Shown in pieces: positions 25,381 to 34,519 of a DNA stretch of 64,000 bases. Both the position numbers and the translations under genes were made by a program. The stretch covers positions 248,001-312,000 of the forward strand of contig NZ_JAJQXA010000003.1 in assembly GCF_021245985.1 (NCBI RefSeq). Reading direction: 5' to 3'. Numbering within the stretch: position 1 is the stretch's first letter; the number at the start of each line of letters is the position of its first letter. The notes beneath the pieces are model-generated. The model was not told the DNA's origin. It saw only the letters and a program-made list of their open reading frames with translations, and searched no databases. The DNA comes from Flavobacterium soyae. GTDB lineage: Bacteria; Bacteroidota; Bacteroidia; Flavobacteriales; Flavobacteriaceae.

Positions 25381-26412
25381 ATGTCTAACTTTACTATTGA
25401 AGATTATAAAAGAGCTATACAAGAGAAATATAAAAGGGAAATAGTAGCAGATAATTTTCCAAATCCATCGCAAGCAAATCTTAGAAATTTATGTTGGGAA
25501 ATATTTGAAAGAAATGAGAATCCAAATTCAAATGACTTAATTATTTTTAGATCTTTTTTTGGATTTGATTTTGATCCCACAAAAAGAAATCAGTTTAGGG
25601 AGCAGACAGATAGATTTAGGCCTATTGGAAGTTTTTTAAAAGAGGAAACTGATCCTCTAAATATTGAACCTGTTGAACTTGCCGCAATACTTGTAGATTT
25701 TCAGCCGCGACCATTTAGAAAGTTTAGAGGTATAGGCGTAATTGGTAATGAAACGCAGTTAAATCCTGATAATTCTACAGTTCCACAACCATTTATTACA
25801 TATAATGAAAAGAAATTAATTCTTGAATTGAATGAGAAAAGACTGCCTAAAGTTCCTGAACCATTTATTGCGACAAGCCAGGAACAATCAAATTTGGAAT
25901 TTAATGAGGAAGGAGTAAATATAATAGATGAGGTCCAAAAGGCATTTTTACCAAATACATCAAATCCTGCACGTATTAATCTATTTGTAAATGCTAAAGA
26001 AAGAATTTTATATAATTTCAAGAATAGATTAAAGAAAACCGCTGCCGCTACAATAGTTATTTTTGGTTTGATTGGTATAGTAATTTACTTCGCCTTCTTT
26101 AAAAATCATTGCATGCAATGGTCAGAAGATCATTATGAAGTTGTGGATTGTTCTTCAAAAGATAATGGAAATTTTAATGAAATAATTCCTCTTGATGAAG
26201 ATCTTTTAGATTTTAGAAAACTAAAAGCTTGCGATACAACTACTTGTTTTTTGAAAAACGGGGAAGCTTTTGTGTGGTATGGAAAGACGGCAAACGGAAT
26301 TGACTTTTTTAACGATAATGGTAATGGCAGACATCCGGAAACAAAAGGATCATTACGACCAGTTACGCATTATATTTTTGGTAAATATTTAAAAGGAAAA
26401 CCTTGTCAATAA
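25381..26412 (+). CDS. Single-pass membrane protein of unknown function
   Basis: I use ATG 25381 rather than the TTG at 25375, giving 343 residues. The N-terminal 215 residues are soluble and charged (FTIEDYKRAIQEKYKREIVA at the start). One membrane helix follows (about 220-240, ATIVIFGLIGIVIYFAFF). The C-terminal 100 residues carry four Cys (HCMQW, VDCSS, KACDTTTCFLKNG) and should be periplasmic and disulfide-bonded. The topology would suit signalling across the membrane. Its promoter shares the palindrome of the TerB/vWA operon. Confidence 0.7.
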   Translation: MSNFTIEDYKRAIQEKYKREIVADNFPNPSQANLRNLCWEIFERNENPNSNDLIIFRSFFGFDFDPTKRNQFREQTDRFRPIGSFLKEETDPLNIEPVELAAILVDFQPRPFRKFRGIGVIGNETQLNPDNSTVPQPFITYNEKKLILELNEKRLPKVPEPFIATSQEQSNLEFNEEGVNIIDEVQKAFLPNTSNPARINLFVNAKERILYNFKNRLKKTAAATIVIFGLIGIVIYFAFFKNHCMQWSEDHYEVVDCSSKDNGNFNEIIPLDEDLLDFRKLKACDTTTCFLKNGEAFVWYGKTANGIDFFNDNGNGRHPETKGSLRPVTHYIFGKYLKGKPCQ

Positions 26413-26510
26413 TGCGATTTATGTAAAATAAACCCAAAATAATGGAAGATTTTGTAAGTATATACGTTTAATTTAGTATTATTAAATTAATTCGATAAAA
26501 AACAAATCGC

Positions 26511-26927
26511 ATGAAAAGTAAAAAGATATTATTCGTATTAGCCTTAAGCCTGGGAATGTTTGCTGCGTCTTGCAGCAGCGATGATAATGAAGGAGAAACA
26601 ATAATTCCATTACAAGGGAAGTACAACCTAAGTAAAACCGGGACAATTGTTAATGGACAAGAAGTTTTAGTCGATGCTCCACAAAACCAAGAAGGATGCA
26701 GCAGAGATTATTTAGAACTAAAATTGAGTAATGCAGCAGTCATAGGTGATTATGACGGCTCAAATTGTGCCTTAGTAGAAACTACAGGAACTTACGTAAG
26801 ATCTCATAATGATTTAACTATTACTATTGGTAATGCAAGTACAACCAGTGATATTATGAACCTTACTAATAAAGAGTTGAAAATAAAAGATAAAACTACT
26901 GGTGTAATTACAGTTTATACCAGATAA
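26511..26927 (+). CDS. Lipocalin-like lipoprotein
   Basis: The 138-residue protein has lipobox AASC (Cys21), a Ser/Asp linker (SSDDNEGE) and an all-beta domain (LQGKYNLSKTGTIVNGQEVL...CSRDYLELKLSN...LTITIGN) of the short lipocalin-like type abundant in Bacteroidota. Two Cys in the domain (EGCSRD, SNCALV) may pair. It follows the 25381 gene by about 100 bases and precedes a terminator. Ligand unknown. Confidence 0.75.
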   Translation: MKSKKILFVLALSLGMFAASCSSDDNEGETIIPLQGKYNLSKTGTIVNGQEVLVDAPQNQEGCSRDYLELKLSNAAVIGDYDGSNCALVETTGTYVRSHNDLTITIGNASTTSDIMNLTNKELKIKDKTTGVITVYTR

Positions 26928-27288
26928 GAAATTGGCTTTAAGGTAAATTCCTAATTCAGGAGAATCAGGAACGAAAACGGAAATAACTTAGTAAAGTTGT
27001 TTCCGTTTTTTTATTTACGCACTTCTTTGCGGTTGCAAAAATCCCTTATTTTGCTACTGGTTACACATTAAAAACTGTATAAACATTCTACAAAGTGTAA
27101 AAAAAATATACACATCATTTTATGTAATAATTCATAAACTGCTTAAATTCAGTTTAAAACCTAAATGGCACAACGCTTGCAAATTGGGAACATGTCATTC
27201 TTTAATTTCTTTGATGTTTACTTAGAAAAATGCAAAGAAAACTATTTGATAAAAGCCATTTTAGAGAATTAATACAAACAAACAGGAC
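26928..27288. other. Intergenic region with terminator before the GT2 gene
   Basis: A terminator hairpin with one G-U pair (26973-26988 with 26993-27008, then Ts) ends the lipocalin-like gene. The remaining 270 bases upstream of 27289 are AT-rich. I see no confident promoter box or open frame. Confidence 0.6.
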
Positions 27289-28725
27289 ATGGAAAGCGAA
27301 ACAATTATTTCAAAACAATTTTATGCAGGAGGCGATATTAGCAGCGAAGTAATCAGCCCGTCTATTTTTAAAATAAATAACAACTCAGCAAAAAAACATA
27401 TCGAAAGACCAAAAAGTATTTTTGGCTTTATGGTTCTTGCAGCAACATTTTTAGTATTGATTGCAGGATCTCTTTTAGTTCTTCAATTACAGCCGGATTT
27501 TGATCAGCTGCATTTAGAAAGATTAAACTCAACGGGAGGAATTATTTTCCTGATAATTACCGTAACATTATTCCTTTTTAAAGCCGGAATGTTCCTTTAC
27601 AACGTATTTCTTTACTTTAAATATAAGCCAATCGAATCTGTTTCAGATGAATTACTGCCAGCTTGTACTGTAATTGTTCCGGCTTATAATGAAGGAAAAT
27701 TAGTTTATGAAACTTTAATGAGTTTGGCCGAAAGTGATTTCCCTGCTCACAAATTAGAGCTTTTGGCAATCGACGATGGAAGCAAAGATGATACGTGGTA
27801 CTGGATTCAGCAGGCAAAATTAAAATTAGGTGATCGTGTTTCTATTTTTCAGCAGCCACAAAATAAAGGAAAACGCCACGCCCTATACCGTGGATTTAAT
27901 TTAGGAAAAGGAGAGATTTTTGTAACTGTTGATTCTGATTCAATTGTTAAAAAAGACACTTTAAGAAACCTGGTAAGTCCGTTTGTAGTTGACGAAAAAT
28001 GCGGTGCCGTTGCAGGAAACGTTCAGGTTTTGAATAATGAAAAAGCAATTTTGCCAAAAATGCTAAACGTAAGTTTTGTAATGAGTTTTGAATTCATGCG
28101 TTCTGCAGAAAGCTCACTTGGTTCAGTACTTTGTACGCCCGGAGCTTTAGCAGCTTATAGACGAAACGCTGTTTTTGCCTGTCTGCCGGAATGGATTGAC
28201 CAGACTTTTATGGGACAGCCTTCAGATATTGGTGAAGACCGTGCGATGACCAACATGATCTTAAAACAAGGACATCACGTATTGTTTCAAAGAAATGCTT
28301 ACGTATTAACAAACGTTCCTGAAGATTACAAAGGTTTATATAAAATGTTCATTAGATGGGGAAGAAGTAATGTTCGTGAAAACATTATGATGGCAAAATA
28401 TGTTTGGAAAGATTTTAGAAAAGAATCTAAAGTTGGAGCAAGATTATTGTTTACAGAGCAGTCATTGAGAATCATTTTGACGTATCCTTTTTTTATTTTT
28501 ATGTTCTATTTTATTGCAACACATCCTTTATTGTTTATTAGCTCTACGCTTTTAGGAATATTGCTTGTATCAAGTTTTTCAGTTGTATTTTATGCAAAAA
28601 GATATTCTTTAGGAGAAGCATTTTGGGCCTATTCTTACAGCGTTTTCTATACTTTTTCATTGTTTTGGATTGCGCCGTACTCTATTATTACAGCCCATAA
28701 AAAAGGGTGGCTGACACGAGGTTGA
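27289..28725 (+). CDS. Processive family 2 glycosyltransferase (hyaluronan/poly-GlcNAc synthase-like)
   Basis: The 478-residue membrane enzyme has two N-terminal membrane helices (about 45-70 and 85-108). The GT-A catalytic domain carries TVIVPAYNEGKLVYETL, the first Asp motif LAIDDGSKDD (about 160), the metal-binding VTVDSDS (about 213), a GEDRAMT base region and the processive-type FIRWGRSNVRE (in place of QxxRW). It ends in C-terminal helices (390-475). It resembles BcsA/HasA-type enzymes that extend and export polysaccharide. The sugar specificity cannot be read from sequence. No other polysaccharide genes adjoin. Confidence 0.88.
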   Translation: MESETIISKQFYAGGDISSEVISPSIFKINNNSAKKHIERPKSIFGFMVLAATFLVLIAGSLLVLQLQPDFDQLHLERLNSTGGIIFLIITVTLFLFKAGMFLYNVFLYFKYKPIESVSDELLPACTVIVPAYNEGKLVYETLMSLAESDFPAHKLELLAIDDGSKDDTWYWIQQAKLKLGDRVSIFQQPQNKGKRHALYRGFNLGKGEIFVTVDSDSIVKKDTLRNLVSPFVVDEKCGAVAGNVQVLNNEKAILPKMLNVSFVMSFEFMRSAESSLGSVLCTPGALAAYRRNAVFACLPEWIDQTFMGQPSDIGEDRAMTNMILKQGHHVLFQRNAYVLTNVPEDYKGLYKMFIRWGRSNVRENIMMAKYVWKDFRKESKVGARLLFTEQSLRIILTYPFFIFMFYFIATHPLLFISSTLLGILLVSSFSVVFYAKRYSLGEAFWAYSYSVFYTFSLFWIAPYSIITAHKKGWLTRG

Positions 28726-28760
28726 TAAATTCCACAGACTACTATTATATTTTTAATCCG

Positions 28761-28795
28761 AAAAACTCCTGTTCCACTAAACAGGAGTTTTTTTA
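28761..28795. terminator. Terminator overlapping the end of the opposite gene
   Basis: A 12-bp perfect stem (28761-28772 with 28781-28792) with T/A tails. The last codons and stop of the minus-strand gene (28777) lie inside the hairpin. Confidence 0.8.
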
Positions 28796-29166
28796 TTGAT
28801 CTGCTTTCGCCAGAGAAAAACAGAAACTGCATTTACAAAAGCCAGAATCCATAAAATTGGACTTGTAAAAAAGCTCTCGTAACTTCTTCCGTTAGGAATT
28901 TCTACAAAAGGAACCGTAATAATAACGTCCAGAAACAAAGCTGTAAGCGACATTATAATCCCGAGCTGCAGACCATTTATTTTATAATTTTTCCGATAAT
29001 AAAACTTTGCAGAACCAATGGCGAAAAACACTATGGAAATCGCCGCAATAACCGACTGCCATAAAAAGGAATCTTTTACAACTGGAATTTGTTCTAAAAT
29101 ATAAAAGGAAAAACTAACGGCAAACCAAATCAAAATTCCTGAAAATAATGCTCTGATATATTTCAT
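28777..29166 (-). CDS. DUF5367-like four-helix membrane protein
   Basis: Start placed at ATG 29166 (MKYIRALFSGILIWF), giving 129 residues with four hydrophobic helices. The longer frame from 29259 would overlap the preceding gene. It resembles the small DUF5367 membrane family. It lies 4 bases after the NmrA-like gene, so the two are likely translated from one message. Function unknown. Confidence 0.72.
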   Translation of the reverse strand: MKYIRALFSGILIWFAVSFSFYILEQIPVVKDSFLWQSVIAAISIVFFAIGSAKFYYRKNYKINGLQLGIIMSLTALFLDVIITVPFVEIPNGRSYESFFTSPILWILAFVNAVSVFLWRKQINKKTPV

Positions 29167-29170
29167 GTTC

Positions 29171-30001
29171 TTAATTTTCAGGATTCCAGATTCCGGTTTT
29201 GGCAGTTTCTTCTGCATAAGCGCTGAAATCTTTCGCTTTTCTGCCCAGAACTTTTTCAATATCAGAAGTTACATTCGAATTTCTTCCGTCTAAAACCTGT
29301 TCAAAAAGGTAATTTACCAGCCAGATATGATCTTCAGGAACCTGATATTCTTTTAGCATTTGTGCATATTCTTCTAAACTCAAACTCTGAAAAGAAATGT
29401 TTCTGCTGCTTGCATTGGCAATTTCGTTTACCGCATCTTTAAAAGTTAGTAATCTCGGCCCGGTTAATTCATACGTTTTTCCGTTATGACTCTCATCCAG
29501 AAGTGCTGCTGTTACAACATCGGCAATATCATCGGCATCGGTAAAAGGTTCGAGTGCTTCAGCTCTTGGTAAAGCGACAATTCCGTACAAAATTGGATCT
29601 AAAAAGAAGCTTTCGCTAAAGTTTTGATTAAACCAGCTTGCACGTACAATGGTCCAGTTTTTGGCATTTTTCTTTACAATTTCTTCGCAGACCTGTGCTT
29701 CTTGTTCGCCTCTTCCAGAAAGTAAAACTATTTTTTGTACTCCAGATTTTGTGGCAAGATTGGTGAAATTTTCTATCGCATCTGCCGCAAAAGGAACAGC
29801 CAGATCCGGTTGAAAAGTAATGTAAACCGTATCGATTCCGTTTACAACATTTTCCCAGGTTTCTGGTTTTTCCCAGTCAAATGGAATTTTTTCATTTCGG
29901 GAACCTAAACTAATTTCAACTTCAGGATTATTTTCTAATCTTGCGGCGACTCTGCGTCCTGTTTTTCCATTAGAACCCAGAACTAAAATTTTCTTTTTCA
30001 T
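29171..30001 (-). CDS. NmrA/NAD(P)H-binding oxidoreductase-like protein
   Basis: The 276-residue protein has an atypical SDR fold. The nucleotide-binding loop is ILVLGSNGKTGRRVAARL (GxxGxxG type), and IVLLSGRGEQEA and WTIVRASWFNQNFSE match the NmrA/TMR family. These act as redox sensors or quinone reductases. The gene is followed by the small membrane protein and preceded by a divergent-type AraC regulator on the same strand, a pairing often seen for stress-induced reductases. Confidence 0.87.
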   Translation of the reverse strand: MKKKILVLGSNGKTGRRVAARLENNPEVEISLGSRNEKIPFDWEKPETWENVVNGIDTVYITFQPDLAVPFAADAIENFTNLATKSGVQKIVLLSGRGEQEAQVCEEIVKKNAKNWTIVRASWFNQNFSESFFLDPILYGIVALPRAEALEPFTDADDIADVVTAALLDESHNGKTYELTGPRLLTFKDAVNEIANASSRNISFQSLSLEEYAQMLKEYQVPEDHIWLVNYLFEQVLDGRNSNVTSDIEKVLGRKAKDFSAYAEETAKTGIWNPEN

Positions 30002-30073
30002 ATCAATATCGTTTTAAATGATTACTGATACAAAGTTGGTTAGATTAAAAAAGAATCATTTGTCGTAAAAGAA

Positions 30074-30952
30074 TTATGATTTGTTTGAAAAGAACTGCTG
30101 TTTTACATCATTTGGACGCATTCCGAATTTTTTATGAAAAGCATTCGAAAACGAACTCAGACTTTCATAACCAACTTCCCAAGCCGATTCCTGAACTGTT
30201 TTTTCGCTTTCGCGAAGTAATTCATACGCTTTATTCAACCGTTCTTCCTGGACATATTTAAAAACCGGAATGCCAAAAAGTTCTTTAAAATTCTTCTTCA
30301 GTTTATTACTGTTCAGCCCAACCATTTGTGATAATTGAGTAATCGACGGCGGCGTAGAATAATTGGTAGTAACAATTTCTTTAGCCTGAAAAAGTTTGTT
30401 TTTATCAATTTCAGATAAATCTGGTTTTTTATCAGAAGCTAAAAGTGCATAAAAATGAGCCAAAAGTTCATTGACCTGACTTTTTAAAAACAGCAAACGA
30501 GTATTTCCGGTATACGATGTATTAAAGATTTTTTGAACCGCCAGCTGCATTTCTAGCGTCATATAAAAAGACGGGCCTTTTACAAAATGCTCTTTCGGAT
30601 TTAATAACTGCGGCAGATAATTTTCAAAAATTTCCCTTTCAGCCTGCGGAAGCGAATTCAGATTTTTCAGTTTTGTAAAAATACTAATTGACTGCAAAGG
30701 TTTATCGGGTTCGATTTTATGAGAGAATTCTACTTTTTGATTTCCAAAGAAACAAATTGCCAAACCCGTTGTATTCGTCAAATATTTTGTTTGTTTATTA
30801 TGCTTGATTTCCAGCTCAACATTGCCAGAACCATAAAATGCAAAACCTACGGCATCTCCGTCTATTTCACATTTCTGAACTATAGTTTTGGTAGTATCAG
30901 ACTGCTCTACTAAAACAATACAATCATGTAATTCTATAATATCTGTAGTCAT
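30074..30952 (-). CDS. AraC family transcriptional regulator
   Basis: I favour ATG 30952 (MTTDIIELHDCIVLVEQ), giving 292 residues; 30982 is an alternative start. The C-terminal double helix-turn-helix covers about residues 190-285 (ITQLSQMVGLNSNKLKKNFK; ESAWEVGYESLSSFSNAFHK followed by KFGMRPNDVK). It lies 72 bases upstream of the NmrA-like gene on the same strand and probably controls it. Confidence 0.86.
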   Translation of the reverse strand: MTTDIIELHDCIVLVEQSDTTKTIVQKCEIDGDAVGFAFYGSGNVELEIKHNKQTKYLTNTTGLAICFFGNQKVEFSHKIEPDKPLQSISIFTKLKNLNSLPQAEREIFENYLPQLLNPKEHFVKGPSFYMTLEMQLAVQKIFNTSYTGNTRLLFLKSQVNELLAHFYALLASDKKPDLSEIDKNKLFQAKEIVTTNYSTPPSITQLSQMVGLNSNKLKKNFKELFGIPVFKYVQEERLNKAYELLRESEKTVQESAWEVGYESLSSFSNAFHKKFGMRPNDVKQQFFSNKS

Positions 30953-31040
30953 AATTGAAGCTGATGTTAGAATAAAAAGCATGAAAAGTTACCATTTATT
31001 TTTTAAATAGAGATTGCTCAAATGCGGGCGATCATTTGCT

Positions 31041-31048
31041 TATTTTTG
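31041..31048 (+). promoter_or_regulatory. -7 box for the Nudix gene
   Basis: TATTTTTG is a perfect TAnnTTTG match 49 bases before ATG 31098. The nearest TTG (31014-31016) is 24 bases upstream, slightly long. The position argues against the earlier start at 31014. Confidence 0.5.
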
Positions 31049-31097
31049 CAGGGTTACAGGTCGTTATGCCCAAAAACTAATATATTATTTAAATTTT

Positions 31098-31523
31098 ATG
31101 AGCGAATTAATTGGATTTAATGTCAGAGTTTATGCGTTTTGTGTAAATGAAAGCAAAGTTTTAGCGCTGCACGAAAGCTATGCCGGAACAAATCTTTGCA
31201 AACTGCCGGGAGGCGGACTTGAATTTGGCGAAGGCACAATTGACTGCCTGCATAGAGAATTTCAGGAAGAACTGAATTTAAAAATAGAAGTTGTAAAGCA
31301 TATTTATACACAAGAAAATTTTATAGAGTCCAGAATGAAAGATAATAAGCAGATTTTTACTATTTATTATCTTGTTAAGATCCTTAATATTGAAGCGTTA
31401 GATGTTCAAATTCCAACTATTGAAAAATTAGAATGGTTCGATATTAATTCAGAGACTAATCCTTTGGTTCTTCCTACCGATAAAATCGCCTTTGAAAAAT
31501 TAAAAAGCGATTATATTCTTTAA
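31098..31523 (+). CDS. Nudix hydrolase
   Basis: I start at ATG 31098 (MSELIGFNVRVYAFCV), giving 141 residues. The upstream in-frame region precedes a promoter box and is not protein-like. The Nudix box is complete (GGGLEFGEGTIDCLHREFQE followed by EL, matching GX5EX7REUXEEXGU in spacing). It hydrolyses a nucleoside diphosphate linked to another moiety; the substrate is not predictable. Confidence 0.9.
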   Translation: MSELIGFNVRVYAFCVNESKVLALHESYAGTNLCKLPGGGLEFGEGTIDCLHREFQEELNLKIEVVKHIYTQENFIESRMKDNKQIFTIYYLVKILNIEALDVQIPTIEKLEWFDINSETNPLVLPTDKIAFEKLKSDYIL

Positions 31524-31614
31524 TATTTGTTTGGTTTTTCCTTTAAATCATAAATAAAAATCCTTCTTTTTGCGTAATTGATTTCAGGATTTTAATATCA
31601 GTTTAAAAAATATT

Positions 31615-31633
31615 TTTAATCATTTGATTAAAT
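31615..31633. promoter_or_regulatory. TetR-type operator, copy 1
   Basis: TTTAATCATTTGATTAAAT is a near-perfect palindrome directly before and touching the TTG element of the tetR promoter. Its exact reverse complement occurs at 32305-32323, on the other side of the regulator gene. Confidence 0.75.
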
Positions 31634-31636
31634 CTT

Positions 31637-31666
31637 TTGTTTAATTCAAAATCATTTTTATCTTTG
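31637..31666 (+). promoter_or_regulatory. tetR promoter
   Basis: TTG at 31637-31639, 19 bases of spacer, then TATCTTTG at 31659-31666. The predicted start is close to the ATG at 31685 and argues against the earlier frame start at 31637. Confidence 0.75.
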
Positions 31667-31684
31667 CCAAAGATTTACCACAAT

Positions 31685-32287
31685 ATGGCACCAAAAAGCA
31701 AAGACGCAAGTACCGAAGAAAAAATAAAAGAAGCGGCAAGAATTGTATTCACTCAAAAAGGATATTCTGCTACGCGTACTCGTGATATTGCAGAAGAAGC
31801 AGGAATTAATCTGGCGCTTTTAAATTATTATTTCAGAAGTAAAGAAAAACTTTTTGAACTCGTAATGGCCGAGAAAGTTGCAAAATTATTTGGTGTAATT
31901 GCGCCCATAGTTAACAACGATAAAACTTCATTAGAAGAAAAAGTAGCCTTGATTGTAGAAGCATATATTGAAATGCTGAGCCAAAATCCGGGTTTGCCTT
32001 TATTCGTTTTAAGCGAAATTCGAAATAATCCCGAACATTTTGGAAACAGAATGCAGGCCGGAAAATTATTGACAGATTCCTATTTGGTAAAACAATTAAA
32101 AGAAAAAAAGCCAGATATACATCCGCTGCATTTTATAGTAAATGTTTTGTCAATGTCGATTTTTCCTTTCATTGCCAAACCTGTTTTTGAATCGGCTGGA
32201 GTAATGACTTCAGAGCAGTTAGACAACTTTGCAGAAGAAAGAAAAACATTAATTGTGCAGTGGTTTAAAGCTATGATAAATTCGTAG
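31685..32287 (+). CDS. TetR family repressor of the exporter operon
   Basis: Start at ATG 31685 (MAPKSKDASTEEKI), 200 residues. The N-terminal helix-turn-helix is typical: AARIVFTQKGYSATRTRDIA, then EEAGINLALLNYYFRSKEKL. The C-terminal ligand domain is of the CecR/YbhL-like type. Identical palindromes on both sides of the gene suggest it represses itself and the TolC-type operon that starts 65 bases downstream. Confidence 0.9.
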   Translation: MAPKSKDASTEEKIKEAARIVFTQKGYSATRTRDIAEEAGINLALLNYYFRSKEKLFELVMAEKVAKLFGVIAPIVNNDKTSLEEKVALIVEAYIEMLSQNPGLPLFVLSEIRNNPEHFGNRMQAGKLLTDSYLVKQLKEKKPDIHPLHFIVNVLSMSIFPFIAKPVFESAGVMTSEQLDNFAEERKTLIVQWFKAMINS

Positions 32288-32304
32288 CTATTTTTTTGGA
32301 CTAA

Positions 32305-32323
32305 ATTTAATCAAATGATTAAA
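32305..32323. promoter_or_regulatory. TetR-type operator, copy 2
   Basis: Exact reverse complement of 31615-31633, 30 bases before the ATG of the TolC-like gene at 32353. Its position suits repression of the exporter operon. Confidence 0.75.
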
Positions 32324-32352
32324 ACGGATTATTAAATATTAAAAAATTGAGT

Positions 32353-33618
32353 ATGAAAAGGTTATTTGTAGTTATACTGGTTTTTCTTCCAGTATTTCAC
32401 TTTTATGCACAGCAAAATGACAAGTTGTTACGACTTCAGGATTGTTATGCATTAGCAGAAGAAAATTATCCGTTATCTAAAAAGAGGGATTTAATTGCCA
32501 AAAGCAGTCAATTCACGATTGATAATATTGCCAAAGGTTATTATCCCAAATTCGACATTTTTGGTCAGGCAGCGTATCAGTCAGATGTTACAAAGCTGCC
32601 GGTTAGTCTTCCGGGGGTAGATGTCCCGATTTTAAATAAAGATCAATACCGCGCTTACGCAGAAGTAAACCAGCTCATTTATGACGGAGGAAACTTAAAA
32701 CAGCAGAAAGAAATCGTAGAAAAACAAACCAAAGTGTCAGAGCAGCAGCTTCAGGTTGATTTGTATGCGGTAAAACAAAAAGTAACCGAACTTTATTTTG
32801 GAATATTGGTTTTTGACGAACAATTGCACCAAAGTGATTTACTCAAAAATGATATTAATATTGGAATCAAAACGGTTCAGGCACAACTTAATAACGGCAC
32901 AGCTTACAGAAGCAGTCTTGATTTGCTTAAAGCAGAATATCTAAAAGCAGACCAAACAGCAATTGGAATCCGCAATTATAAAAAAGCGTATTTAGACATG
33001 CTTGGGCTTTTTATCAATTTAGAATTATCTCAAAACACAAAATTAGAAACTCCGGATAATATTGTAAATTCAATAGAAATTAACCGCCCTGAATTACAGC
33101 TTTTTAATTACAAAAATGAAAGTTTGGAACTGGGTAAAAAAACAGTTGATATTGCCAATCTGCCAAAGTTTAATTTCTTCCTGCAGGGCGGTTACGGAAA
33201 TCCGGGGCTAAATATGCTTGAAGTGGGCTGGAAATCCTATTACATTGGCGGAGTAAGACTAAACTGGTCTTTAACGGGACTTTATACAGATAAAAAGCAA
33301 AAACAGATTATTGACATTAATAAGCAGCAGCTAGAAGTCGATAAAGAAGTTTTTCTTTTTAATACCAACCAATCTATAAAACAGCAAAGTGCAGAAATAG
33401 CAAAACTCGAAGAATATCTGGTTTCTGACAATGAAATTATAACTCTGAGAAACAATGTTAAAAAAGCAGCTTTGGCACAATTAGACAATGGCGTAATTGA
33501 TTCCAGTGATTATCTGCGAGAAGTAAATGAAGAAAATGCCGCAGCGCAAAATAAAATCATTCATGAAACAGATTTGCTTTTGGCAAAATATAGACAAAAA
33601 TTAATAACCGGTAATTAA
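32353..33618 (+). CDS. TolC family outer membrane channel
   Basis: I use ATG 32353 rather than the TTG at 32347, giving 421 residues. Signal peptide to about residue 20 (FHFYAQ). Two OEP-type helical repeats, with short beta segments such as FDIFGQAAYQSD and FFLQGGYGNPG, form the barrel and tunnel. It is the first gene of the exporter operon; the adaptor gene follows after 7 bases. Confidence 0.9.
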   Translation: MKRLFVVILVFLPVFHFYAQQNDKLLRLQDCYALAEENYPLSKKRDLIAKSSQFTIDNIAKGYYPKFDIFGQAAYQSDVTKLPVSLPGVDVPILNKDQYRAYAEVNQLIYDGGNLKQQKEIVEKQTKVSEQQLQVDLYAVKQKVTELYFGILVFDEQLHQSDLLKNDINIGIKTVQAQLNNGTAYRSSLDLLKAEYLKADQTAIGIRNYKKAYLDMLGLFINLELSQNTKLETPDNIVNSIEINRPELQLFNYKNESLELGKKTVDIANLPKFNFFLQGGYGNPGLNMLEVGWKSYYIGGVRLNWSLTGLYTDKKQKQIIDINKQQLEVDKEVFLFNTNQSIKQQSAEIAKLEEYLVSDNEIITLRNNVKKAALAQLDNGVIDSSDYLREVNEENAAAQNKIIHETDLLLAKYRQKLITGN

Positions 33619-33625
33619 GCATAAG

Positions 33626-34519
33626 ATGAAAAAAACAGCATTTATAATAATAGCCGCAGCGGCAATATCATGTTCTGATAATAAGAACGAATTTGATGCA
33701 ACAGGAACTTTTGAAGCAGTAGAAACCATTATTCCGGCAGAAGCGGGCGGTATAATCAAGGAGTTAAAAGTTGAAGAAGGAAATGTTTTAAAAGAAAACC
33801 AAGTTGTAGGTTATATAGACACGATACAGCTTTCGCTGAAACGAGATCAGCTTTTGGCACAAATAAAAGCAACGCAGAGTAAAAAGCCAGATATCAACTC
33901 ACAGTTAGATGTTTACAGAGAAGAACTAAAACAAGCAAAATTAGATCAGCAGCGTATGCAGAATCTGGTAAAAGCCGATGCAGCAACGAGAAAACAGCTC
34001 GATGATGCAATGACAAAAGTTTCGGTTATTCAAAAACAAATTACCGCTTTACAAATACAGCTTAATATTAGTACAACCGGAATCGATGATGAAACCCAAA
34101 CCTTAAAAGTTCAGGTAAGTCAAATTAAAGATCAGCTGGCTAAATCAAAAATTGTCAATAAAACGAACGGAACGGTTTTGACAAAATATGCAGAGGCTGG
34201 AGAGATGGCGGCAATTGGTAAACCGCTTTATAAAATTGCCGATTTATCAACAATAATTTTAAGAGCTTATATTACCGGAGATCAATTGCCAAGCGTAAAA
34301 TTAAACGACAATGTAAAAGTTTTTACAGATGCAGCAGACAAAACTTATAAAGAATACAGCGGTGTTGTAGAATGGATTAGCGACAAAGCTGAGTTTACGC
34401 CAAAAACAATTCAGACAAAAGACGAACGTGCCAATTTGGTTTATGCTGTTAAAGTGAGAGTGAAAAATGATGGGTATCTGAAAATTGGAATGTACGGCGA
34501 AATCAAACTTTTAAAATAA
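33626..34519 (+). CDS. HlyD-family adaptor lipoprotein (YbhG-like)
   Basis: The 297-residue protein has lipobox AISC (Cys16). The lipoyl halves are GGIIKELKVEEGNVLKENQV and IVNKTNGTVLTKYAEAGEMA, separated by a long coiled coil (about 75-175). It would link the ABC permease pair to the TolC-like channel. The stop overlaps the next start by one base. Confidence 0.9.
   Translation: MKKTAFIIIAAAAISCSDNKNEFDATGTFEAVETIIPAEAGGIIKELKVEEGNVLKENQVVGYIDTIQLSLKRDQLLAQIKATQSKKPDINSQLDVYREELKQAKLDQQRMQNLVKADAATRKQLDDAMTKVSVIQKQITALQIQLNISTTGIDDETQTLKVQVSQIKDQLAKSKIVNKTNGTVLTKYAEAGEMAAIGKPLYKIADLSTIILRAYITGDQLPSVKLNDNVKVFTDAADKTYKEYSGVVEWISDKAEFTPKTIQTKDERANLVYAVKVRVKNDGYLKIGMYGEIKLLK

Noticed and set aside
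27289..28725. Polysaccharide biosynthesis cluster
   Set aside because: The GT2 gene stands alone between terminators, with no export, deacetylase or cyclic-di-GMP domain gene nearby.
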